From Siderastrea siderea (Eukaryota; Cnidaria; Anthozoa; Scleractinia; Rhizangiidae), in NCBI GenBank assembly GCA_964030785.1, contig OZ034978.1, positions 13,567,953-13,631,952 of the forward strand: a stretch of DNA of 64,000 nt, in the 5' to 3' direction. Positions 36,301-47,400 of this stretch are shown here, in pieces (the first letter of the stretch is position 1; every line of letters starts with the position of its first letter). The notes below the pieces were generated by a model, which saw only the letters and a program-made list of their open reading frames with translations, did not search any database and was not told where the DNA came from. The position numbers and the translations under genes are program-made.

Positions 36301-37969
36301 GTATGACCAAATGATTTATAAATAAACACCGAATACTCAGCATACATGTATGATACATACTGATGAACGTGGGTGGCGGATAGGAATAACTAACAAATTC
36401 TAAACTTTGATAATCGCTGCTGAAATTTTGGCTTTTTCTCTGGACAGAAGTTTGCTTCGCGGTGAAAACTTTTGAACGCCACGGTAACTGACAAGTCATT
36501 TAAATTCCTTCCAGGAGAAAAACGCTGGGTTATTTGCTGATAATTTCTATGTGTGGGCCAAAGAGAAAGCAAGAAATTCCGTTACCAAGATTGAGATTTT
36601 AATAATCTTGGTTACTCGTGCTAGCTTATCGACCCAAAAGAAAGTGAATTAGTTGGTAATCCCGCGGTTTATCCAAGTGCAATGACATCAAATCCAACAG
36701 CTTCAGAATATATTTTATCCGAATTTTATTTTAAAAAAACTTAAATATATAACAGTCTGAAGTCTGTCGGGCTTCATAACCGTAAAAATGTTATTGATGA
36801 CGTCTCAGCGAAAACCTTGTAACTCTTCAACGATTCTTTCTCTTGTTTCTGACGTTTTAAAACGTGTTCAAGGATCATCAAGTAAATTGTAACACCATGA
36901 TTCTTAAAGTGTATTAAATATTCTATTCAAACATCTTACCAGTGCCCGTTCATAAAAGTCATGAATATGCTACATCTTCAGCAACGTTATACAAAATATC
37001 ATTGATAGGGTTGAAGTGCCAAAAACTAAAGCCCTTCTTCCGAGAAAATAACCCACAAAAGAGAAATACTTGAAACTTGTCGACCGATGAAAACATTATT
37101 TTTGGCACTTTAACTATATCAATTTTATTTAACATGTCTTCATACAGGGGTCAAGCGTTCAGCAAATCTTTCTGTTCAACTCTGTTTTTTATATCCCACG
37201 CACGTTCGTATATGAAGTTTTTTGAAAACGAAGACAAGAGATAAAACTTCAAGAATCGTTTGCTTCAGCGTAACTGAAAATTGAGGGAAATCGCCAACGC
37301 ATTTTCAGAAGTCAGCCATACATTTAACATTGTGTTAATGAACCTTTTTCCATATATACGATTTTGGTTTAGAGAAATTCACGAAAGATACACGCAGACG
37401 GAAGTAATCATTTGCGTTTTGTTAACTTACCTCGGTTACAAGAGGAACGAAATGGAAATAAACTGAAATTATTTCCTACATCAGCTGTTTCGGGCAAATG
37501 ATCTTCCCTTGCTGATTTACTGTTTGTGTAATTAAAAAAGATAACTGCTGGTCAATTTGTTAAAAGCTGTGTTAAGGGATGCAGCGAACGCTTATTTCAA
37601 GGACCGTGACGTCACCTAAGTAGTCAGCTTCAAGTTGCTCGATTTCTTTTTTTTTCACTATTGATTACAAAACAATTGACCGAAATATAACGGAGGACAA
37701 CATTAAATACTGTATTGAACATCCAATTCAAAAGAAAGATTTTTAATTAATAAGAGAAACAGCGATGCTCGAAGTTAGAGCTTTAGCAGCTGCTAAGAAG
37801 CCCCGCTTATACCAAAACCGCAAACAATATAACGCCACTGCCTGTGCAAGTAGGACAATTAAAGTTCGTCCTTTAACGATAAATCACTGTCAATTGTAAC
37901 CCAGCTAAACACAGAGTCCGTCCTTGAATCGGTTAATGTGCTTCTATTGTGAGAGCTGTGATCCTTAAG
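33310..37969. other. Gene-poor intergenic stretch
   Basis: No gene is supported. Two weak candidates, an 84-codon plus-strand frame ending at 35833 and a 70-codon minus-strand frame from an ATG at 34670, look protein-like in part but match nothing I recognise and lack convincing flanking exons. Confidence 0.4.
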
Positions 37970-38450
37970 TGTGACCATTCAAATCGAAGCTGTCGAGCAG
38001 TACTTTCCTACGGTTTTTTTATGCTGTACAAGGTGGTTATAGCTTTTGAGTCTGTAGTTGATATCCTTAAGTGTGGCCTTACAAATGAAAGCTGTTGACC
38101 AGTACTTTCCTGTAGTATTGCTTATTAGGAGGTACAAGATGGTTCTAACTTTTGAGATTGTGAACGAATTCCTCTGGTGTGATCATTTAAATGAAACCTA
38201 TTGGGAAGCCCTTCTCTGTGGTGCTGATTGTTATGCTGTACAAGGTGTTGGCGACTTTTAAAACTGTGAATGAAATGCTTAAATGAAGATGCTTAAAAAT
38301 TCAAATCAAAGCTACTAAACAGTAGTTTCCCGTATTGCTGTTTATTAAACCGCAAAAGATGTTTATAACTTTTGAGTCTGTGAGTGAAATCCTAACGTGT
38401 GACCATTCAGATGAAGCTACTGAGCAGTACTTTCCTATAATGCTGTTCTG
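37970..38450 (+). repeat. ~106-bp satellite repeat, plus-oriented array
   Basis: About four diverged units carrying the landmarks GTGACCATTCAAAT, GAGCAGTACTTTCCT, GTACAAGGTGGTT and AACTTTTGAGTCTGTGA. They are the reverse complement of the units at 39090-40170 and in the same orientation as those at 58140-59640. Non-coding. Confidence 0.75.
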
Positions 38451-39089
38451 ACGAAACCTTATGGCCAAAGGAACTCGGGGGGGGGGGGGGGGAAATAAAT
38501 TCAAAGTTGACTTCTACTGACTGCAGTTTTCCTGATATTAATGTTCTTCAATGAGACAAAGTACACTTGTTTTCAAATAGTTCCAAAGCTTGTGGTCGAT
38601 ATGGTAGTTTTTTTTTATAACGCAGTTAATCTACGAAGTGAGAGTTTTCTTTCTGCGGTTGCCAAAATATTCTATCAAGCATCTAACACTTGCATGTCCC
38701 TAAAAATGGAATACGTTTCCTTTTTTCCTTTCATATCTCAGCTATGACAGCAGCAATTAAAATCCAGTCTGTCACAAATACAAGTTATCCCATATCAGTT
38801 TAGTACAAAAAATCATAAGTTTAACATTAGTTTATAGGCAAGAATCTCTCGATATCCCGAACTACCATGTGCTAAGCGCACTTGTTGTGAATTTTACTAA
38901 GCCCTTTTCCAAGTCCCATTCACTCACTGCCCCCTTAACGTGAGTGCAGAACCGACAGAGCGACAGAGAGTCGAGAACTAAACGAGGTATAGTAATATAT
39001 TAAGTAATTTTCCATTGACTGCCAGTGAGTGTTATGGTAACAATCTAAGAGTGTTTGTAAGTTTGCTCTCAGGAAAGCTGCAAAGCAAA
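38451..39089. other. Spacer between opposing satellite arrays
   Basis: It holds a run of about 18 G at 38478-38492 and otherwise unremarkable sequence. A fully paired transcript across both arrays would fold with this as the loop. Confidence 0.4.
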
Positions 39090-40170
39090 CAACACCACAG
39101 GAAAGACTGCTCAATAGCTTGAATTTGAATGGTCACACTTTAGGATTTCATCCACAGACTCAAAAGTTAGAACCACCGTGTACAACACAATAAACAGTAC
39201 CACAGGAAAGTACTGCTCAGTAGCTTTCATTTGAATGGTCACACTTAAGGATTTCATCCACAGACTCAAAAGTTAGAACCACCTTGTACAACATAATAAA
39301 CAGTACCACAGGAAAGTACTGCTCAGTAGCTTTCATTTGAATGGTCACACTTAAGGATTTCATCCACAGACTCAAAAGTTAGAACCACCTTGTACAACAT
39401 AATAAACAACACCACAGGAAAGTACTGCTCAGTAGCTTTCATCACAGACTCAAAAGTTAGAACCACCGTGTACAACACAATAAACAGTACCACAGGAAAG
39501 TACTGCTCAGTAGCTTTCATTTGAATGATCACACTTTAGGATTTCATCCACAGACTCAAACGTTAGAACCACCTTGTACAAAATAATAAACAACACCAAA
39601 GGAAAGACTGCTCAATAGCTTGAATTTGTATGGTCACACTAAAAGAATTTACCCACAGACTCCAACGTCAGAAGCACCCCGTACAGCATAATAAACAGTA
39701 TCACAGCAAAGTTCTGCTCAGGAGCTTTCACTCGAGTAGTCACAATTTAGGAGGATTTCATCCACAGACTCAAAAGATAGAACCACTCAGTGCATAGTAA
39801 ACAGTACAACAGGAAAGTACTTCTCAATTTCTTTCGTTTGAATATTCTCGTTTTTGAACATCAAGCACAGACTCAAAAGTTAGAACCAACTAGTGCAGCA
39901 TAATTTATACTGTTCTAGCTTTAATTTGTCTTGTCACACTTCACGATTTCCGATTTTCACAAGCTCAAAACTTAAAACCAGCTTGTATAACATAATAAAC
40001 AGAACCTCGAGTAAAGTACTGTTCATAAAACTTTCATTTGATTGATCTCACTGTAGGATTTCGTCCACAGACTCAAACGTTGGAACCATCTGGTACAGCA
40101 CAATAAACAGGGCCATAGGAGTGTTCTCCTCAGTCGCCTTCACCTGAATGTTCACTCAAATTTTGGAAGA
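39090..40170 (-). repeat. ~106-bp satellite repeat, minus-oriented array
   Basis: About ten units. The landmark AATAAACA recurs at spacings of 106, 106, 78, 106 and 105 bp from 39190, so one unit has a 28-bp deletion. Units near 39180-39540 are over 95% alike by eye; outer ones (39600-40170) are strongly diverged, the usual pattern of an array homogenised from its centre. The unit length is not a multiple of three, so the frame at 39323-39532 is not a coding repeat. Confidence 0.9.
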
Positions 40171-40316
40171 AAGACGTAACTAGTTGTGATTTGGATTTTG
40201 AGTCAATATGCTAAATAGGCTCTTTTGAACGTACACTCTTCGAGAACAAGAGGGAAAACGTGATGCCCTTCGTCAATATGGCAGACATTAAGCTCAAAGG
40301 TGAAAATGCGGTTACT

Positions 40317-40532
40317 TCAATATTGGATTATGCGCCCTGAATTACAACATTCACACTTCTTCTTCTTGAGAATCCAATTCCCACGCTCTCTAAGGAACGT
40401 CATATTTTTGGCAGGGTCAGCCACTTGGATTACCTCCTGTAACACAGAAAAGATCTTTCTGATAAGAGCCAGTCCAACTTTGTTATGGAATGTTTTTCCC
40501 ATCTCACAAACCTTTTCAAAATCCTTTGCACC
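40317..40532 (-). other. Possible coding fragment, unrecognised
   Basis: An open stretch between stops, 71 codons, with an ATG at 40502. It reads as a plausible protein (an amphipathic segment, then a Lys-rich CECC end). I do not recognise it and see no firm splice partner. It could be an exon, a decayed transposon frame, or chance. Confidence 0.25.
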
Positions 40533-40741
40533 TTAACCTTGTGCAGCCTTTTAAATAAAGAAAAATATGAAATCGCTCGTCTAAAACGCTAGGATTTCAG
40601 ACTTCACTGAAATTAAAATTTGACTGCAAGCCCATTGGAATTGTGCTCGGTCTCCAGGCCAAGTAGCTCGCCACTAAAAAGTTCGGTTCCGATTAGTGAA
40701 AATAAAGTATTGTTTTGAAGTTTTGTGGTTAGTGTCTTTAA

Positions 40742-41000
40742 GTTTTGTGGTTAGGGCGCCGGACTTGAAATCCGGAGATCTCGAGTTCAAGTCCCGCTCT
40801 GACCGTTATCTGGAGTTGTTTCACAGCCGACCCAGGTTCAACTCCTTGGCCTCACTTGTAAATAGCCAACTGGTCTGCCTCCTGCCGGTTGGGATTTTTA
40901 ACTTGTTATGCTTAGTTTAAAACATTTGTTTCTAAGGTTTAAATGCTCGGCCCCACTAGCACCTTGCCGAGGGTAAATAAAGGACATTTATTTTTATTTA
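40742..41000 (+). mobile_element. tRNA-derived SINE with tRNA-Ser(UGA)-like head
   Basis: The head 40742-40814 has an A-box-like GTGGTTAGGGCGCC, an anticodon arm CCGGA-CTTGAAA-TCCGG (anticodon TGA) and a B-box-like GAGTTCAAGTCCC. A non-tRNA body follows, and the AT-rich end TTTATTTTTATTTATT stands where a tail would be. The direct repeat AGTTTTGTGGTTAG just upstream (40719-40732) is a partial duplication. The head lacks a complete acceptor stem, so it is not a tRNA gene. Confidence 0.75.
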
Positions 41001-41142
41001 TTTTATCTTGTTGTCAAATATTCAAAGCACACCAAAAACCGCCGAACATTTGATAAACGTTTTGGGAAATCAATGCGTCCTAAGATCCTATGTCTAAATT
41101 CAACATAAATGTAACTTTTCTTGGATTTCAAACGCGAACGAG

Positions 41143-41148
41143 TTTATT
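41143..41148 (-). terminator. Candidate polyadenylation signal of the T-box gene
   Basis: AATAAA on the minus strand, about 440 bp after the TAG stop at 41589. Position is plausible; there is no other support. Confidence 0.25.
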
Positions 41149-41588
41149 TTTTCCTAGATTTTCGCCCAATACGTCAGTCAGACCAGGCAGCTGCTAAGCG
41201 CGCTGAAATGTCTGACATAGATGGGTCTGTGTGATGACGCGTTTTACCGAAACGAGAAGGCTAAACTAAGTTATTTGACTGAATGCTGTCTGTCAAAGAA
41301 GAAGGAACTTAGAAAATCATACAAGGTGCTCATTCATGACATGACTCAGTACAGTAATGGCTTGTTTTGCGGTCCTGTTTGGCCGATGTCTGCTCAATCG
41401 CTCCCATAAGCAATTGCGGTCTAATGCCATCTCATTCTCTACCCAAAAGCGTTCGGGCCTGCATACGCATGAGGCAGTCGTTTGCAAAAGGGGAGAGCAC
41501 TGATTCCTACAATGGTACGCCCTAGACCTTTGGAGGGGGTTCTATCCAGCTACACCATGTCTATCCAATCCAATCCAATCCGCCAGCC

Positions 41589-44409
41589 CTAAATTTCTTT
41601 TCCATTCCCAGATGACTGACGTGTATAACTGGTCATTGGATAAATCACACTACACAATGGCTCCAGGCTCAAGCGGCTGAAGTTAGTGCGAGTCGTCTTG
41701 TAGTGGCGAGTCCCATAAAGTCGCGAGCGACGAGTTTCATGTTCGCGTTTGTACGGTGAAGGAAACGAATAGAACTTTTCCAAAGATAGATCCTGGAGGG
41801 CTATCGTGCTGTCAAGAGCAATATACCCAAAGTGACCTGTCAGATCTGTTTGATAGAAGTTGGGTGGTGAAATTTCTGAGTAGGTAAAATGCGAATTAGA
41901 AGAGCACACTTCTTTCTCCATTTCCACGGACTGGCCCATGATACCGTGTTGTGCAAGAGCAGATGGCATATTGTCGGTGATGGAAAACGTGTTTAATATT
42001 ATTGGATAAGAAGGGTCGTCATTGCTATATCCGCTGTCGAATGAAGCATCAATCACCGCCTCGCTAATAATGTCTACAGGCTGTGTCGGAGTGGGAATTA
42101 TTGGCCGATATCCTGGATTTTTGTTGTTCTGAAGTTCTCTGCCGCTGGACTCACTAAAGGTAACAAGACTAGAAATGGAGTCCACAAGTACTGGATTGAC
42201 AGCACCTGATTTTTCAGATGCAATAACAGAGGAACTTGTCTGGGATTGGTCCGTTGTTTTCGGCAACTTCTCTAAAATCTTGTTTCTGAGAGCGTTCATA
42301 CCACTGCAACTGACTGCTGCAGATTTTACTACGGGTACTGACAAGGAAGTGTTGTGCACGGAGGACGATGTCACGCGTTCACTAGGTGCTACGTGTTCAC
42401 TAGGTGTTACGCGTTCACCAAGTGTCACGTGTTCACTTGGTGTCACGCGTTCACTAGGTGTCATCGGGGTAAGAGGAGGGTCTGTTCTTTCATCGTCCTC
42501 AGAAAACTGTGTGGATAATTCATCAGCATCTGAACTACTCGGAGGTTCACTTATTCGTCCATCTAACGAAGCAACATGGATAAAAGAAGACAGCGATGCT
42601 GCAGTTAAGGATCTTTGTGAAAACGGAAGCTGAGAAAAGGAAGATATGGTGGATAGCATTTCTTCTTCTTGTTTTGACCACGGTAGAAAAGATGTGTTGC
42701 CCAAAGGACCCTCTGTCTCTGAACACATTTTAATCAAGGCAGTAAGAGAAGAGTCGGCTGCATTCTCTTGTCTTGACGAAAGGAGCATGGAAGAACCATC
42801 ATCAACTACCGTTGACGAGGCGTCAGATTCTTTGGAAGGCAGGTTTGCACCGTCCTGATTTGCGACTGATAAGCCAGCTATAGTCTGAAAACTCCTCACG
42901 ACCGAGCCTTGATCTTGGGAAGTAGCCATTTCATGAGAACTTGGCGTCTCAATATCAGTTTGTTTGCACGGTGATGTAGACTTTGAGGCGTCCTGAGGTG
43001 TGGCGACTGCTGAACTCAATCGTTCAGTGTTGTCTTGCTCATTACATTTGGTGCCCTGCGACTGTGATGACAGCAAGTCCGAGTAACTAGTTGAAGGTTG
43101 CTCCTGTTGTAAATCATGTTTTTCTCCGTTAGCTTTAGAGCTCGCTTCTGTTAAAGGCACGTCACTTGTCCTTTGCAGCTTCCTCGGGAGGTACTTCTTT
43201 CTTCTGTTAACAGTGACTTTGACAGCATCGCAGTCTTCGTCCTCCTTTTTCGTTCCTGATACGGCGTTGCCTGCCTGCTTGTGTTCATCGTTCGCTTTGT
43301 TTAAGTTGTTTGCAAAACTCGCAGCGTTGTACCCCTGCTTTGGGAGAAAGCTTTCCAACTCAGGATATTCAGGGCTGTACCTCAGTGTCATTTGCTCATC
43401 AAATCCCCACATCCATTCTGTTGTTTCCTCACAAGCTAACTGCGACTCATTTTCTCTAATCCCAGCACTTTGGTAAGTGGGAGGACTTTTCGTCGCCTGT
43501 TCTAAATTTGCCACCCTTTCTTGGTTTCTTACTCCATTGTAAATCGGGTTGTACACGAAGAACGCCACATCTCTACGCAGTCGATCTAAGTGCCAGAAAG
43601 TAACGAAATAAGATTTACAAAGTTTCAACTCATAAATTCTCACTCTACTTTGTTTGGAATGATAATTGGATTTCAGTAAGATTCAAATAAAATTATTGTT
43701 CATCAAAATTTAAAAGTATTTGTTCGGGAAAATATAATAACAAAAGAACAACAGAAGCGGAAAGGAAGGAGAAAAAAAGAAGATTTAAGGCAAAAAAAAA
43801 TGCGGGCGGGCGGGCGTACGGACGGAATCACGAGAGGATGGTCTGGCAGGTAAACGGACGGACGGATTGATGGTAGGAAGGTAACGGTCGGACGGTCAAA
43901 TGGTTGGATGAACTTATGAAAGGATGAAAAGACGGACTGGGATTATCACATTAATTGTTCGTCCTAGTCCTCTTTTTTTTATTTCATATATTCAAACTCA
44001 TTTAGATGGATTATACCTGACGTTCAGATGAATTCGCCACTGAAGTTCGTCTGTCAAGGCGAACTAAGCAAATAGTTCTTCTTGACGCATAATCCATCTG
44101 TTTGCCCTTATTTATAAACAGACGAATTTTCTGACGAACTTAAAACGCTTGCCCAACTTCGCCTCAGACGGATTATCCGCCTCTAGTATAAGTTCAGCCA
44201 CTCACGCAAGTACAACAGACTCAGGCACAACAGAAAAGCTACAAAAAGCACAGGTTTCAGTAACAGTTTTTTTTTCTAAAGTAATGTTCACGTATTTTAC
44301 CTTTTCCTTTATTCCATGGAGCTCTCTAAATAATCGCACCCCTCGATAATGCTCCGCCCCCACCTTCGAATAATCACCCTCTTTGGTACGAAATAATGAT
44401 AATAATAAT

Positions 44410-44450
<41 letters not shown>

Positions 44451-47400
44451 ACCTCATCATCATCGCCACCATCATCATCAGATAAACATAATCATAATCA
44501 TAATGATACGTCATCATAATCATAATCGCCCCCGGCTATAATTCGAGGAACTTGTACTCCGAGTAGGTATCGCCCTAGTGGTTCTTACCTTTCAGAAAGG
44601 GTATCGCTGCTTGTATTCCACTCAGCTGTTGTTCATCATAGTTAAGCTTAGGCAAGGGTCTGTTTAAAAGCTCGTTTGAAGAAGAGTTCTTTCCAGGTTC
44701 ATGTTCCCCACGGTTGTTGTTGAGACTCTCATCGAGGCTTGAACGGTTTGATGGGGGATCACATTCATCACTTAAACTGGCCTCCCACTCCTTGGACGCT
44801 CTGTTACGACTGCCTTCCACTCGACGCCTGTCGGATAAAGAACTTAAGTAAAAGGATATTTGGAGTTATTACATCTGGCGAGATGATTTTGGTGTTTTCT
44901 TGATCAGGCTGGCACGCACTGTTCCAGACAATCGTGTTATGCTAAGTCACGCCATTTTAGACTATGCTGTCACGCTAGGTCATACTATGGGCGGGGCCAG
45001 CCGGCCATGCTAAGGCATACTATATCAGGCAACATTGTCACGCGAGGTTACGTTACTCTGGCGATCTTTTCACCCCAGGTTGAGCTATGTTAGGCAAAGT
45101 CGCAATTTGTCACCCTAGTGACGTTATTACTTAATTTACTGAAATAAACGCCCGGGGCACTTATCGGCAAGTGGCTTTGGCATGGATTGGACTTTGGGTC
45201 AAATTTAGAAAAAATCAAATTTGTGGAAAATTGCGAACAGCGGAACTTCATTTCCATTTCGGGTCCATGTAGTTAAGAAATCAACATGACTTTTATTTAC
45301 AATCCAATTCATCTATTCTTTAACTTTTGTGGTACTAACAAAAGCTAGTTTGGGCTTACGTTAAAGGGACACTATCCCGATAATGCGCACGCGTGAACGT
45401 TAGCTGTTATCTTTCAAAAAAACAATAGAACTGTCACATTGACGCGACAAGATTACCCAACGGCCTGCGCGGTGATCCGCTGTTCACATCCGCCATTTAA
45501 ATATTTGCTCGCGTTTTATAGCTCCAAGGAAGCTACAACTTAAAAGCGGCTATCCGTAACTTTCACCTAGGACCATGCAAGATAGAAAAATCGAAAATTG
45601 CCAAACTTTGTCACAATAAAGGTCTTCCCAAACCATTTAATTTATAAAAATATAAGTTTCAGTTTATTTCGGTAGATATTTTACCGTTACGACGACTTTA
45701 TCATTCCGATGGCTCGGAAGCGAGTAAAAACGACTTGAAAGTGTCACTTAAATCAACCGCTCGTCTTGAATTGTGAAGACAGAAATATCAATATCAAAGC
45801 CATGTAGTATAAGTAGGATATTCCCTTGTCATGATTGTTTTGTCAAATTTGAATTCGATGGAAACCAGAATTTTTAACAGATTTTTAAATTTAACCGTTT
45901 CGAGCGGCATAGTCGCACGCTAAAAAATGGCGAAATTCAGGACCAAAAAAAGCACTCTGGTATATGGCTTTCGCTGCTGAGGCTACACTTGTTGGAATAA
46001 GCAATCTTTCCTCTACGATTTGATGAAAAAAAATTTTTGGGTAAATGAAATGGTAAATTTTGGGAGCGCTTTATCTACACCCTATTTTCCAGGCTAAGAC
46101 GACCTTTTGACCTTGACAGGCGGGGAAGTAATGACCAGCGTTTTCAAATAACACGCGCTAATTCCATTTTTTAAAGAAAAGTTTCAGAATGTTTGGTACT
46201 TACTAATTAATAGAGCCCCAAATAAAGTCATCAGCCGAAAACAGGACAGGTTTTCGCTCGCAAATACGTTTTTTTGGCCGAGGGAAACTTTGGTTGTTAG
46301 TGATTAACAGCGGCAAATTTGCATAAATTTGAAACATGTTTCTCACAAGAAACTCGTTTTACCTTCCTTGTTTCTAAAGAAAAAATACCAACGAGAGCCA
46401 GTAAAGCATTACCTAACTATCTATGCAGCAAATCGTACCTTAATAACCATTTTCTGTGAAGAAATGACGAGATTTCTACTAGCCGCCCATGACAGCTGAT
46501 GACAACCGTCGAACATTTTTGGGTAAGTGATGGATATACTGTCAAGCAATACACAGTGGTCTTAGATTACAAAACCACATGGCCAGGCAAATGCGAACAG
46601 CTGTCAGCCGCGACTCTCCAATGCGCAGGAATGGACGAGAAACAAAAGAGATGTCTAAAACTTTGCTGTTAGTGCAATGAATTGTTTTAAAATTCAAACC
46701 CGTCTTTATAGCATTAGTACTGTAGAATGTAAAATTATCTCAATGTTCTTAACTAACGAAAAATAAGAGCCAAATAAAGTTACCGGTCATTATACCTGAA
46801 GTTGCGAAATAGTTCCACAATCCTGATGTAGCAAACAGGCCTAGTGACAAAAAATCCCGACACAAATCTTGCACGTGGGTTGAACTGTTTGGAACGCCAC
46901 CAGTCTGTCAAACCTCATAAACTACCATGGCTTTGTGTGGGTATTCGGAAATAGTTGGAGGAAGTTGTGGGGCTAGTTCAGACAACCCAGCGAATGTCCA
47001 GTGTGCTACTTACTTCGTATTAACTGAGCGCGAGGGCCGTACTGGGAGAATATTGCCCGAGGTCGTACAAGAAAGACTGAGGGCAATATTCTCCTAGTAC
47101 GGTCCCGAGCTAGCGAGAGTTAATAACAGGGTGGTAACGAGGTATGTTTTTTCATCGCTGATCCCATTTTTGTACGCAAATTTCTGTTCCTTGATTCCAA
47201 AAGCGTGACCAATTTTCATCCCTGATCCCACAAATGTGGTAAAGCCTGGTCCCTGGTCCCTATAAGAAACTGCTGATCCCGATCCCATGGTCTGTGATTC
47301 CTGATCCCAGAGCTGTGGTCCTAGATCCCACCCTTCTGATCCCCGATCCCCCCCCCCCCCCCTTTGATCCCTGATCCCAAATACCTTGTTACGACCCTGT

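Noticed and set aside
39323..39532. Repeat-protein-like minus-strand frame
   Set aside because: Comes from the ~106-bp satellite, whose unit is not a multiple of three; it stays open only across a 78-bp deleted unit.
42175..42633. 152-codon plus-strand frame
   Set aside because: Antisense shadow of the T-box last exon; repeats come from the 18-bp minisatellite.
43586..43643. N-terminal extension of the 684-codon frame
   Set aside because: It starts at GTG. A good polypyrimidine tract and AG at 43586 mark an internal exon boundary.
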